NCBI GenBank assembly: GCA_004292955.1
Contig: RDXX01000038.1
Location: 1 to 50,225 of the forward strand
Direction: 5' to 3'
DNA: 50,225 nucleotides
Source: Oscillatoriales cyanobacterium
GTDB lineage: Bacteria > Cyanobacteriota > Cyanobacteriia > Cyanobacteriales > Microcoleaceae
The notes under the pieces: model-generated
The model's input: only the letters and a program-made list of their open reading frames with translations
The model's database searches: none
What the model was told of the DNA's origin: nothing
Shown: positions 26,491 through 33,743 of the stretch, one piece after another
How positions within the stretch are numbered: position 1 is the stretch's first letter
Layout: the number at the start of each line of letters is the position of its first letter
Position numbers and translations under genes: made by a program

Positions 26491-27069
26491 ATGATCGCGC
26501 AAGTTGAAACCAAAACCTACACGGCTGAAGAATATCTAGAAGCTGAAGTCAATTCTGTGGATCGGCATGAATTTATCAATGGGGAGATTATTCTGATGGC
26601 TGGCGGTTCACCGGATCACAATGAAATTGCCCTTAATTTAGGTGGGGCGCTGAAACTGGCGTTAAAAGGGAAACCATATCGGACTTTTAGTTCGGATCAA
26701 CGGCTTTGGGTTCCCCAGCTTAATAATTACACTTACCCGGATTTGATAGTGGCGGCGAAACCGATCGAACTTCAATCTGGACGCACTGATACAATCACTA
26801 ATCCTCTGTTGATTGCTGAGGTGCTATCTAAAGGTACTAGGGCTTACGATCGAGATGACAAGTTTGCGGCTTATCGCAGTATCCCGAGTTTTCAGGAATA
26901 TTTATTAATCGACCAATATCGAGTACAGGTGCAACAGTATTCTAAAACTGATGCGAATAAGTGGATTTTTTCGGAATATAGCTGTGCGGGCGATCGGCTG
27001 ATGTTAACGTCTGTGCAGGTGGAAATTTCGGTAGCAGATTTGTATGAAAATATTGAGTTTAGTGAATAG
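26491..27069 (+). CDS. Uma2-family protein (PD-(D/E)xK fold), copy 3
   Basis: A 192-residue Uma2/DUF820 protein of the standard size. It begins AQVETKTYTAEEYLEAEVNS, followed by RHEFINGEIILMAGGSPDHN (about residues 25-44). The fold's acidic positions are visible in YTYPDLIVAA (about 85-94) and PLLIAEVLSKGTRAYDR (about 108-124). I use the ATG at 26491, with AAGGAG about ten bases upstream; a TTG two codons earlier is less likely. No operon partner. Nuclease activity is inferred from the fold only. Confidence 0.88.
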   Translation: MIAQVETKTYTAEEYLEAEVNSVDRHEFINGEIILMAGGSPDHNEIALNLGGALKLALKGKPYRTFSSDQRLWVPQLNNYTYPDLIVAAKPIELQSGRTDTITNPLLIAEVLSKGTRAYDRDDKFAAYRSIPSFQEYLLIDQYRVQVQQYSKTDANKWIFSEYSCAGDRLMLTSVQVEISVADLYENIEFSE

Positions 27070-27160
27070 TTACCTCTCGATCGCTCGGCGGTTAAAACCG
27101 CTGCTACACAAACAATGTCCGCCTCCGCGGACTAAGAAATAAAGATAATTGATTTCTGAT

Positions 27161-28018
27161 CTATTCACCGATCGCCCCTGAGTCCCTAGATCTCACCAAC
27201 AAACCATATTTCGGGGCAAAAACCATCGCCAACACAAACAGCAGCGTTTGCAGCACCACAATACATCCGCCTGTCGAACCATCAATGTGATAGCTGATAT
27301 AAGTTCCCATTACGCTAGAAAATACTCCCGAAGTCATCGCAATTAGCGTCATATGGTCAAAATTATCACTCAACAAATACGCCGTAGCCCCCGGAGTTAC
27401 CAACATTGCTACTACTAAAATAATCCCGACTGTCTGAAGTCCCGCAACTGCTGTCAGCGATAGCAAAGACAGCAACACGTAATAAAGGAAAGTGATATTT
27501 AAACCGATCGATCGCGCGTGAGTCGAGTCAAAACAAAACAGGATTAAATCTTTGCGTAAAATTGCCAGCGTCACTAAGGTAATGACACTAATAATCACAG
27601 TTTGAACAATATCTGAATCGGAAATACCCAAGACATTGCCAAATAAGATATGCGTTAAGTCGATCGAACTTCTGACTTTAGAAATTAACACCAAACCAAA
27701 GGCAAAAAATCCAGTAAACACTAAACCAATCACTGTATCTTCTTTAACGCGAGTTTTTGCTTTGATAAAGCCGATCGCAATTACGGAGCCCACGCCAAAC
27801 AAAAACGCCCCCACCGCCAAAGGAATATTCAGCACATAAGCAATCACAACCCCCGGCATCACCGCATGGGAAACCGCATCGCCCATCAAAGCCCATCCCT
27901 TCAAAGTCATATAGCACGAAAGCGCCGAACAAACAATCCCTACTAAGGCGCTGACTAAAATCGCCTTCACCATAAATTCATGCTGCAACGGTGCGGTAAA
28001 CCACTGAATTAAGTCCAT
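27161..28018 (-). CDS. mntB: MntB, manganese ABC transporter permease
   Basis: A 285-residue ABC-3 family permease with eight to nine transmembrane helices. Family landmarks are ALMGDAVSHAVMPGVVIAY (about residues 44-62), GSVIAIGFIKAKTRVKEDT (about 77-95) and LQTVGIILVVAMLVTPGATA (about 194-213). It forms the membrane channel of the manganese importer with MntA and receives Mn2+ from MntC. Its ATG overlaps the mntA stop by one base, so the two are tightly co-translated. The gene order mntC-mntA-mntB on the minus strand matches the Synechocystis operon; zinc as substrate cannot be excluded from sequence alone. Confidence 0.9.
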   Translation of the reverse strand: MDLIQWFTAPLQHEFMVKAILVSALVGIVCSALSCYMTLKGWALMGDAVSHAVMPGVVIAYVLNIPLAVGAFLFGVGSVIAIGFIKAKTRVKEDTVIGLVFTGFFAFGLVLISKVRSSIDLTHILFGNVLGISDSDIVQTVIISVITLVTLAILRKDLILFCFDSTHARSIGLNITFLYYVLLSLLSLTAVAGLQTVGIILVVAMLVTPGATAYLLSDNFDHMTLIAMTSGVFSSVMGTYISYHIDGSTGGCIVVLQTLLFVLAMVFAPKYGLLVRSRDSGAIGE

Positions 28019-28794
28019 TATTGCTTCTCCCGATTCACTTGAGTTAACCGACTTTTTGCAGACGAAAAATCACCAACCGAACCGCCAAAGGTGCGGGAAA
28101 GATTTTCTTCTGTAAACACTTCTGAGGTGTTGCCGTAGGCGAGAATACTGCGATTAATTAATACTACTTGGTCGCAAAATGTAGTAATCGATTCTAAATC
28201 GTGAGTTGAAACGAGAATTGTATGGCCTGTTTGACGCAATTCCATCAGCAAATCAATCATCATTTTCTCGGTTTTGATATCAACTCCGGCGAAGGGTTCA
28301 TCTAGCAGTAAAACCTTTGCTTGTTGCGCCAAAGCCCGCGCAAAAAAGGTGCGTTTCTTTTGTCCCCCGGATAACTCTCCGATTTGGCGATCGCGCATGG
28401 GCCACATTTCCACCCTTTCCAAGCTTTCTCGCACCGCTTGTTTGTCGATCGAACGCGGAATCCGCAACAGATTCATGTAGCCGTAGCGCCCCATCATCAC
28501 CACATCATAAACGTTCACCGGGAAATTCCAATCTACCTCTTCCGACTGAGGCACATAGGCAACCAGATTGCTTTTTTGCACTTGACGGATCGGCAAGCCA
28601 TTAATTAAAATTCGTCCGGTGTTTGGCTTCACAAACCCCATAATTGCCTTAAACAGGGTTGATTTTCCCGCACCATTCATCCCCACCAAACCGCAAATTG
28701 TCCCCGCTTTAAGTTGCAGAGAGGCTCTGTGCAAGGCTACTTTACCATGATAAGCAACCGTGACATTTTCAATGTCAATACTGATTCTATCCAT
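28018..28794 (-). CDS. mntA: MntA, manganese ABC transporter ATPase
   Basis: A 258-residue ABC ATPase that powers Mn2+ uptake. It has Walker [10 protein letters not shown] (about residues 38-46), Q-loop VPQSEEVDW, signature [15 protein letters not shown] (about 139-153), Walker [13 protein letters not shown] (about 160-171) and switch His in STHD. The length is normal. GGAG precedes the ATG even though the leader also contains heptamer-like TTGGTAA repeats. It lies 41 bases after mntC and overlaps mntB by one base. Confidence 0.92.
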   Translation of the reverse strand: MDRISIDIENVTVAYHGKVALHRASLQLKAGTICGLVGMNGAGKSTLFKAIMGFVKPNTGRILINGLPIRQVQKSNLVAYVPQSEEVDWNFPVNVYDVVMMGRYGYMNLLRIPRSIDKQAVRESLERVEMWPMRDRQIGELSGGQKKRTFFARALAQQAKVLLLDEPFAGVDIKTEKMMIDLLMELRQTGHTILVSTHDLESITTFCDQVVLINRSILAYGNTSEVFTEENLSRTFGGSVGDFSSAKSRLTQVNREKQ

Positions 28795-28807
28795 ACCAAT
28801 TTCTCCA

Positions 28808-28845
28808 AATTACCAAATTACCAATGCCCAATGCCCTATCCCCCA
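28808..28845. repeat. Heptamer-type repeats between mntA and mntC
   Basis: Short runs of AAATTACC and AATGCCC units, a weak example of the STRR class, extending into the 3' end of mntC. They lie inside the operon's intergenic gap. Confidence 0.5.
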
Positions 28846-29870
28846 TTACCCTGTAGTCCTTTTATCAAAGTATTGACGTTGTATTCAAGCATCTTAAGGT
28901 AGGTTGATGCAGGGCCTTCCGATGGAGAGAGGGAATCGACATAAAACACCCCGGCAAATTTTGCCCCGGTTTCCTTTGCTACTTGAAGCTGTGCTTCGTT
29001 GCTGACGGTACTCTCGCAAAATACGGCGGGGATTTTGTTTGCTTTGACTGTATTAATCACCCGTTCAACTTGTTTCGGTGTAGATTGCTGTTCGGCATTT
29101 ACAGGCCAAATATAAACTTCTTTCAAACCGTAGTCGCGCGCAATGTAAGAAAATGCGCCTTCACAACTTACTATGTAGCGTTTGTCTGGCGGAATCGCTG
29201 AGATAGCTTGTTTGAGCTTTTCATCGATCGCTTCAATTTGCTGACTGTATTTTGTCGAATTCGCTTCATAGGTTGCAGCATTAGCTGGATCGATATTTGA
29301 CAAAGCTATGCGAATATTTCTAACGTAAATTAAAGCATTTTTAGGGGACATCCAAGCATGAGGATTCGGTTTACCTTTGTAGGAATCTTCGGCAATATTA
29401 ATCGGTTTAATTCCTTCAGTTAAGGTAATGCGGGGAACTTTGGGAAAACTGTTATAAAATCGAGTTGCCCAGCGTTCTAAATTCAATCCGTTATCCAAAA
29501 TTAGACTAGCACCTTGCCCTCGTTTTAAGTCGCTAGGAGTGACTTCATAGCCGTGAATTTCCGCCCCAGGCTTTGTGATGGATTGAACAGTTAGCTTGTC
29601 ACCAGCGACGTTCTGCGCCATGTCTGCCAGCACCGTAAAGGTGGTGAGAATGACTTTTTTGTCTTTTCGGAACCAATCGGTGGCAGTAGGGCTAGAATCT
29701 CGATTTTGATTGGTTTGAGGCTCTACCGTCGTCTGAGTGTTGCACGCGGTGACGCACACTCCCAGCAACAGCCCCAATCCAATCATCTGATATTGTTTCC
29801 AAACGGGAGAGGAGAGGAGAGATAGGGGGAAAGGGCGAGATGGAGTCATAATTTGACGCTTTTTGAGCAT
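28836..29870 (-). CDS. mntC: MntC, manganese-binding lipoprotein of the ABC importer
   Basis: A roughly 344-residue cluster A-I metal-binding protein. A signal peptide ends in a VTAC lipobox, so the mature protein is lipid-anchored. The four metal ligands of the ZnuA/PsaA/MntC family can be placed: His in GAEIHGYEVTPSDL, His in KPNPHAWMSPKNAL, Glu in SCEGAFSYIARDYG, and Asp in VFYVDSLSPSEGP. The use of Glu and Asp rather than His at the third and fourth sites favours manganese over zinc. The linker after the lipobox is Gln/Asn/Thr-rich. I favour the ATG at 29870; a GTG at 29900 and an ATG at 29849 are also in frame. First gene of mntCAB; the upstream 250 bases are AT-rich without a recognisable operator. 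Confidence 0.9.
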   Translation of the reverse strand: MLKKRQIMTPSRPFPLSLLSSPVWKQYQMIGLGLLLGVCVTACNTQTTVEPQTNQNRDSSPTATDWFRKDKKVILTTFTVLADMAQNVAGDKLTVQSITKPGAEIHGYEVTPSDLKRGQGASLILDNGLNLERWATRFYNSFPKVPRITLTEGIKPINIAEDSYKGKPNPHAWMSPKNALIYVRNIRIALSNIDPANAATYEANSTKYSQQIEAIDEKLKQAISAIPPDKRYIVSCEGAFSYIARDYGLKEVYIWPVNAEQQSTPKQVERVINTVKANKIPAVFCESTVSNEAQLQVAKETGAKFAGVFYVDSLSPSEGPASTYLKMLEYNVNTLIKGLQGNGG

Positions 29871-30150
29871 ATATTCCAAAATGCTAGCTAAATTTGCCAC
29901 AGATTACGGCAGACAGCCCGATCGACTATCGCTAATTTTCATAATCTTTTCATTATTTAAATTTATCACAGAATCGGGGAAAATGAAAGAAGCATGAACA
30001 GTGAGGGTAAATAGGCGATCGGATCAGCAAAATAGACTCTTCAGTGAGAAGCCTGTTTTGGGGAGACACGATGCCTACCCACAAGTTTTGAATATGATAA
30101 ACTTAAATAGATCGCTGATTGAAAAGTGTATAATTGCTGAGGTATTATAG

Positions 30151-30702
30151 TTGGTTGCGGAAAAAGATTACCAAAGAATGATTCAATCATTGCAATGGGA
30201 TGAGTTACGAACTCTATGGAACAATATCGAGAATCGTAGCACTCCAGGATGGGACGCGGGTAAAGCCTTTGAGTACCTGATTATCCGAGCATTTCAACTT
30301 GATGGTGCAGAGGTAAAATGGCCTTACAGCGTGACACTTTTTGATGAGGTAGTCGAACAAATTGATGGCGCTGTCCATTGTTTGGGACTTTCTTGTTTAA
30401 TTGAAAGCAAAGATTTTGCAGACAAAACAGTTGATATTACTCCTATTGCTAAACTTCGCAATCAACTTTCACGCCGTCCCGCCGGTACAGTTGGATTAAT
30501 TTTTAGTCGTACTGGGTTCACAAATGCGGCTGTCAGTCTTTCATACTTTTCGCTGCCACAGGCGATTCTGATGTGGAATGGAGCAGAACTAAAATATGCC
30601 TTAGAACAGGAAAAAATTTGCGAACTATTAACTTTAAAATACCGTGCCTGTGTAGAAGAAGGATTGCCTAATTACAACGTTATCGAGGGAGATATTCAAT
30701 GA
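30151..30702 (+). CDS. Restriction-endonuclease-like (Mrr-type PD-(D/E)xK) protein
   Basis: A 183-residue protein with a compact nuclease-like core: helix GWDAGKAFEYLIIRAFQLDG (about residues 27-46), Asp in EQIDGAVHCLG (about 71-81), then the ExK motif in LIESKDFADK (about 84-93), and a following helix with IAKLRNQLSRRP. This order matches Mrr-like restriction endonuclease domains that cleave DNA. The start is a TTG at 30151 with GAGG about ten bases upstream; an ATG at 30178 is an alternative. Its stop overlaps the next gene's ATG by four bases, so the two products are made together. I do not recognise a named system. Confidence 0.75.
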   Translation: MVAEKDYQRMIQSLQWDELRTLWNNIENRSTPGWDAGKAFEYLIIRAFQLDGAEVKWPYSVTLFDEVVEQIDGAVHCLGLSCLIESKDFADKTVDITPIAKLRNQLSRRPAGTVGLIFSRTGFTNAAVSLSYFSLPQAILMWNGAELKYALEQEKICELLTLKYRACVEEGLPNYNVIEGDIQ

Positions 30703-31253
30703 TTACTTACATTCTTTGTGAAGGGGCTTTTGATGCACAACTACTTAAAACTGTGCTACCAGAAAATTTACTCACTGATGTGGGAGTTGTTGTTGGTGGT
30801 AAAGTATATAATATTAAGTCACTAGCTATGTCTTTAATTGTGCGGCGGCGAGTACCAGTTCTGATCGTATTTGATGCAGATTCAGTAGTACCGGAGTTAG
30901 TTGAATTACGTCGCAACGATATTGAAGAAATACTTAAATTTGTAGCGGGTAAGACACCATTTAAAGTAGTTTCTGCTGTTCCTGAAATAGAAATTATCTT
31001 TTTTCAAGATGTCTCTTTGCTTTCGCGGTTGATAGGATACATTCCTCCTCAAGATGTACTTGACTTGGCAGTTTGTCAACCTAGAAAAGCTTTAGAAGAA
31101 TTGATTGCCCGATCAGAAAATATTCACGATCGCTCACAAATAATCGATCATTTGACTAATGAAGATATTGAGATTTTGCGATCGTCTTCAGTTATGCAGG
31201 AGATTGTTCACTTTCTTGATTCTGTACGTGAAACAGTAGCAGCTACTTTATAA
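30699..31253 (+). CDS. TOPRIM-fold protein, partner of the nuclease-like gene
   Basis: A 184-residue protein. The N-terminus has the TOPRIM signature: Glu8 in YILCEGAFDAQLL and the Asp-x-Asp in VLIVFDADSVVPEL (about residues 53-66), the metal-binding residues of OLD nucleases and topoisomerase/primase domains. The last 100 residues are helical without other motifs. It overlaps the upstream nuclease-like gene by four bases. The combination resembles small defence or DNA-end-processing modules but matches none that I can name. A methyltransferase gene follows after 38 bases; whether it belongs is uncertain. Confidence 0.72.
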   Translation: MITYILCEGAFDAQLLKTVLPENLLTDVGVVVGGKVYNIKSLAMSLIVRRRVPVLIVFDADSVVPELVELRRNDIEEILKFVAGKTPFKVVSAVPEIEIIFFQDVSLLSRLIGYIPPQDVLDLAVCQPRKALEELIARSENIHDRSQIIDHLTNEDIEILRSSSVMQEIVHFLDSVRETVAATL

Positions 31254-31291
31254 TACTCTAATTAATAACTTTGTTAATTTGAGTATAGATA

Positions 31292-32440
31292 TTGTATGAT
31301 TGGCGATTCACTTCCTGGTTGCAGGCTAATGCTTATTTGCAACAGCTAAAACTAGAGGAAAATACTGTTTCAAGTCTGCTCGAAATCATTGCCACCTACG
31401 AACTCAACTATGTAATTGTGTTTTTGTCGATCGCGAATGACAAGAAAATTTGGGATTTTGTGGCAAAAGTTGGCAATTTATGCGGTTCGCGTGCTATTAA
31501 CATATATGCAAGCACTGGGAAGAATTTTAACCCTCCCGGAAATCCTAAAGTTTATTCAATTCTCCCTATGCCGAAATCACCATCAATCGAAATTTCCAAA
31601 GTAACTCGCTACCAAAATGCAGCGCTGAATTACTATTTGGGCTTGACAGAATCTCCCTATCTTCACTATGGCTATTGGGAAACCTTACCTGTGCCCGCTG
31701 ATGAACTAACACTCGCGCGGCTACGCATCGCCCAGCAAGCTTATACGGATAAGTTGTTAGATTTTATCCCGAAAGACATTAAGACTGTCCTAGATGTAGG
31801 ATGCGGGATTGGGGGAAATGCGGCTTATTTGCTCGATCGCGCTTTTGGAGTCGAAGGACTAGCGCCCGATCCGTTCCAACAACAGCGCTTTCTCAAGTGT
31901 ACAGGCGATCGCGCCATCTTCCACCTCACCAAATTTGAAGACTTCCAAGCCACCCATTCCTACGATTTAGTCCTCTTTAGCGAAAGCAGTCAATATATGT
32001 CTGCTGTCGATATAGCCAAAGGCGCTGCGGCTGTGCTCAATCTTGGAGGATACGTACTGCTTGCGGATATGTTGCGCTCTAATCGTGATTATACAGAAGG
32101 AATGTTTTCTAACTGTCATGTTGTGGAAGAACTGGAATCTGCATTGATGCAAGCGGGGTTTAATTTAGTAAAAGCTGAGGATATTTCTGCTCATATTGTA
32201 CCAACAATTGATTTGTATGTCGATACTTTCCGCAGGTATGGACTGAACACAATGATTTATGTTGCAGATTTAATTTCGATCGCGGTTCCGCCGATTCATA
32301 AAATTCTGCGTTGGATATTTCGCCGCTGGTTTAAGAAATTGGTGGTTGAAGGATTGGAGGCGAGTCAACTATTTGAAAAGCATCTTTGTTATGAGATTCA
32401 ACTTTGGCAGTTGAGAGAAAAAGATGAACGCAGCAAATAG
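31292..32440 (+). CDS. Class I SAM-dependent methyltransferase with N-terminal extension
   Basis: A 382-residue protein. Residues about 105-305 form a Rossmann methyltransferase: motif I VLDVGCGIGGNAAYLL (about 166-181), acidic loop GVEGLAPDPFQ, motif IV YDLVLFSESSQYM, and LNLGGYVLLADML. The lead segment ALNYYLGLTESPYLHYGYWE resembles small-molecule methyltransferases. The first 90 residues are an unassigned extension with its own hydrophobic core (YVIVFLSIANDKKIWDFV). The C-terminus has a basic amphipathic segment (KILRWIFRRWFKK). The reading frame opens with a TTG at 31292 just after an in-frame TAG, with no Shine-Dalgarno. An ATG at 31568 would give the methyltransferase domain alone. The substrate is unknown, and linkage to the upstream pair is only by proximity. 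Confidence 0.75.
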   Translation: MYDWRFTSWLQANAYLQQLKLEENTVSSLLEIIATYELNYVIVFLSIANDKKIWDFVAKVGNLCGSRAINIYASTGKNFNPPGNPKVYSILPMPKSPSIEISKVTRYQNAALNYYLGLTESPYLHYGYWETLPVPADELTLARLRIAQQAYTDKLLDFIPKDIKTVLDVGCGIGGNAAYLLDRAFGVEGLAPDPFQQQRFLKCTGDRAIFHLTKFEDFQATHSYDLVLFSESSQYMSAVDIAKGAAAVLNLGGYVLLADMLRSNRDYTEGMFSNCHVVEELESALMQAGFNLVKAEDISAHIVPTIDLYVDTFRRYGLNTMIYVADLISIAVPPIHKILRWIFRRWFKKLVVEGLEASQLFEKHLCYEIQLWQLREKDERSK

Positions 32441-32483
32441 AAGATTGGGCGGTTGAAACCGCGTCTATACAAATTGCTGTCAT

Positions 32484-32554
32484 TGTCATTGCGAGCTCCT
32501 AGCGAAGCAATCGCATAATCTCGGGGATTGCTTCGCTAAGAGCTCGCAATGACA
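32484..32554. repeat. Long inverted repeat (TGTCATTGCGAGCTC arms)
   Basis: About 30-base, nearly perfect inverted arms, TGTCATTGCGAGCTC..AGCGAAGCAATC and complement. The GTCATTGCGAG..GAAGCAATC sequence is a common bacterial intergenic palindrome. Just upstream (32449-32472) is a reverse copy of the GCGGTTTCAACCGCC motif found in the tandem repeat at 36032. Confidence 0.75.
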
Positions 32555-32614
32555 TATTAACGTATGACAGTATTTAAATTTAATTTTTGTGCGGGCTAGA
32601 AGCCCACCCCACAA

Positions 32615-32673
32615 ATCCCAATTACCAATTACCAATTACCAATTACCAATTACCAATTACCAATTACCAATAT
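32615..32673. repeat. CCAATTA heptamer array ending at the cbiO start
   Basis: Seven to eight perfect CCAATTA units end about three bases before the cbiO ATG at 32674. All frames through the array stay open, which produces a spurious N-terminal extension (repeated NYQLPIT) if an upstream start is assumed. Confidence 0.85.
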
Positions 32674-33522
32674 ATGTCTCAATCAATTCTAGAATTCGAT
32701 CGCACTTTTTACTCATATCCGTGCACTTCGCGAGTAGCAATTCACGATTTAAGCCTCAAAATCCCCGCCGGGAAGCGCTGCGGGCTCATCGGTCAAAACG
32801 GCTGCGGCAAAACCACCTTGTTTCTGCTAGCAAATGGCTTGTACCAACCGCAACAGGGAATCATTCGCTGGGAAGGCGAACCGTTTCGTTACGATCGCAA
32901 ATCTCTCATGAAACTGCGCCAACAAATCGGACTCGTCTTTCAAAATCCCGAACATCAGTTAGTTGCTTCCACAGTCGAAGAGGATATCTCCTACGGATTG
33001 TACAATCTAGGATTGCCAGAATCCGAAATTGCTCAACAGGTAAAAAAGGCGATCGAGCAATTCAACTTAAGCGAACTCGCCCGCGAACCAATCCACAACC
33101 TTAGTTTAGGACAAAAAAAGCGCGTTTCCATCGCCGATATCATGGTACTCAAACCCAAACTGCTGCTGCTAGACGAACCTACCGCCTATCTCGATCCGCG
33201 CCACACCAAACAACTGATCGGTTTGCTGCAACAAATTCACGCAGCCGGAACCACCATACTTTTAGCAAGTCACGACCTCGATTTCATCTATCGCTGGGCC
33301 GATTGGGTGTTTGTGATGGATTGCGGAAAACTGATTCTAGAAGGCACACCCGAAGCCGTTTTTGCCCAGCGGGATGTCTTGGAACAATTGCAACTTGGCG
33401 TACCGCTGGCGATCGAGCTAATCGACCAAATAAAGGATCTCATTGACAAAAATCCTAACTCAAAACTGCCCGCTTTCGAGGAATTGCAACAACAAATTTT
33501 ACAAACCCGCAGACTGCTGTAA
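32674..33522 (+). CDS. cbiO: CbiO, energy-coupling-factor ABC ATPase
   Basis: A 282-residue cobalt/nickel-type ECF ATPase. It has Walker A GQNGCGKTT (about residues 38-46), Q-loop VFQNPEHQL, signature LSLGQKKRVS (about 140-149), Walker B LLLLDEPTAYLD (about 164-175) and switch His in SHDLDFIYRWAD. The C-terminal extension (VPLAIELIDQIKDLI) is usual for CbiO. It would energise CbiM-CbiN-CbiQ, encoded 12 kb upstream in the same orientation. The ATG at 32674 is chosen because the upstream frame is repeat translation. It stands alone, convergent with larC, and lacks an adjacent riboswitch, so it may not be co-regulated with cbiMNQ. A role in a nickel transporter is possible. Confidence 0.92.
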   Translation: MSQSILEFDRTFYSYPCTSRVAIHDLSLKIPAGKRCGLIGQNGCGKTTLFLLANGLYQPQQGIIRWEGEPFRYDRKSLMKLRQQIGLVFQNPEHQLVASTVEEDISYGLYNLGLPESEIAQQVKKAIEQFNLSELAREPIHNLSLGQKKRVSIADIMVLKPKLLLLDEPTAYLDPRHTKQLIGLLQQIHAAGTTILLASHDLDFIYRWADWVFVMDCGKLILEGTPEAVFAQRDVLEQLQLGVPLAIELIDQIKDLIDKNPNSKLPAFEELQQQILQTRRLL

Positions 33523-33583
33523 AAACCTGTAAAAAACCTTTATGTAAGGTGTCCATTGTGTACCTACTCAAATCAACTGCCAA

Positions 33584-33710
33584 GGGTGCATCTGGTTTTT
33601 GAAGCCTGAAGAAGCATGACCGTATATAAGTTATTAGTTATAATCCCATATTGACTGCGGTCATGCTTCGCCCCTACGGATATATTTGCCTTGCACAGGT
33701 CGCTGCACCC
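33584..33710. repeat. MITE-like element, copy 1 (GGGTGCATCT...GCACCC)
   Basis: A 127-bp element with a near copy at 43293-43416. Ends begin GGGTGCATCT and finish GCTGCACCC; inside is a 12-bp perfect inverted pair GAAGCATGACCG (33611-33622) and CGGTCATGCTTC (33658-33669). No coding capacity. It lies between the convergent cbiO and larC genes. Confidence 0.75.
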
Positions 33711-33742
33711 ACTGTCAACTGTCAACTGTCAACTGTCAACTG
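33711..33742. repeat. CTGTCAA heptamer array at the larC stop
   Basis: Four CTGTCAA units end two bases from the larC stop codon (33744-33746 on the plus strand). Complement of the TTGACAG unit seen at 9188 and 12701. Confidence 0.8.
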
Positions 33743-33743
33743 T

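Noticed and set aside
32484..32554. Intrinsic terminator after the methyltransferase gene
   Set aside because: The stem is long and of a widespread repeat type, with no following T-tract. Treated as a dispersed repeat.
32587..32673. N-terminal extension of CbiO
   Set aside because: The upstream codons translate the CCAATTA heptamer array (NYQLPIT repeats). The ATG at 32674 fits the family start.
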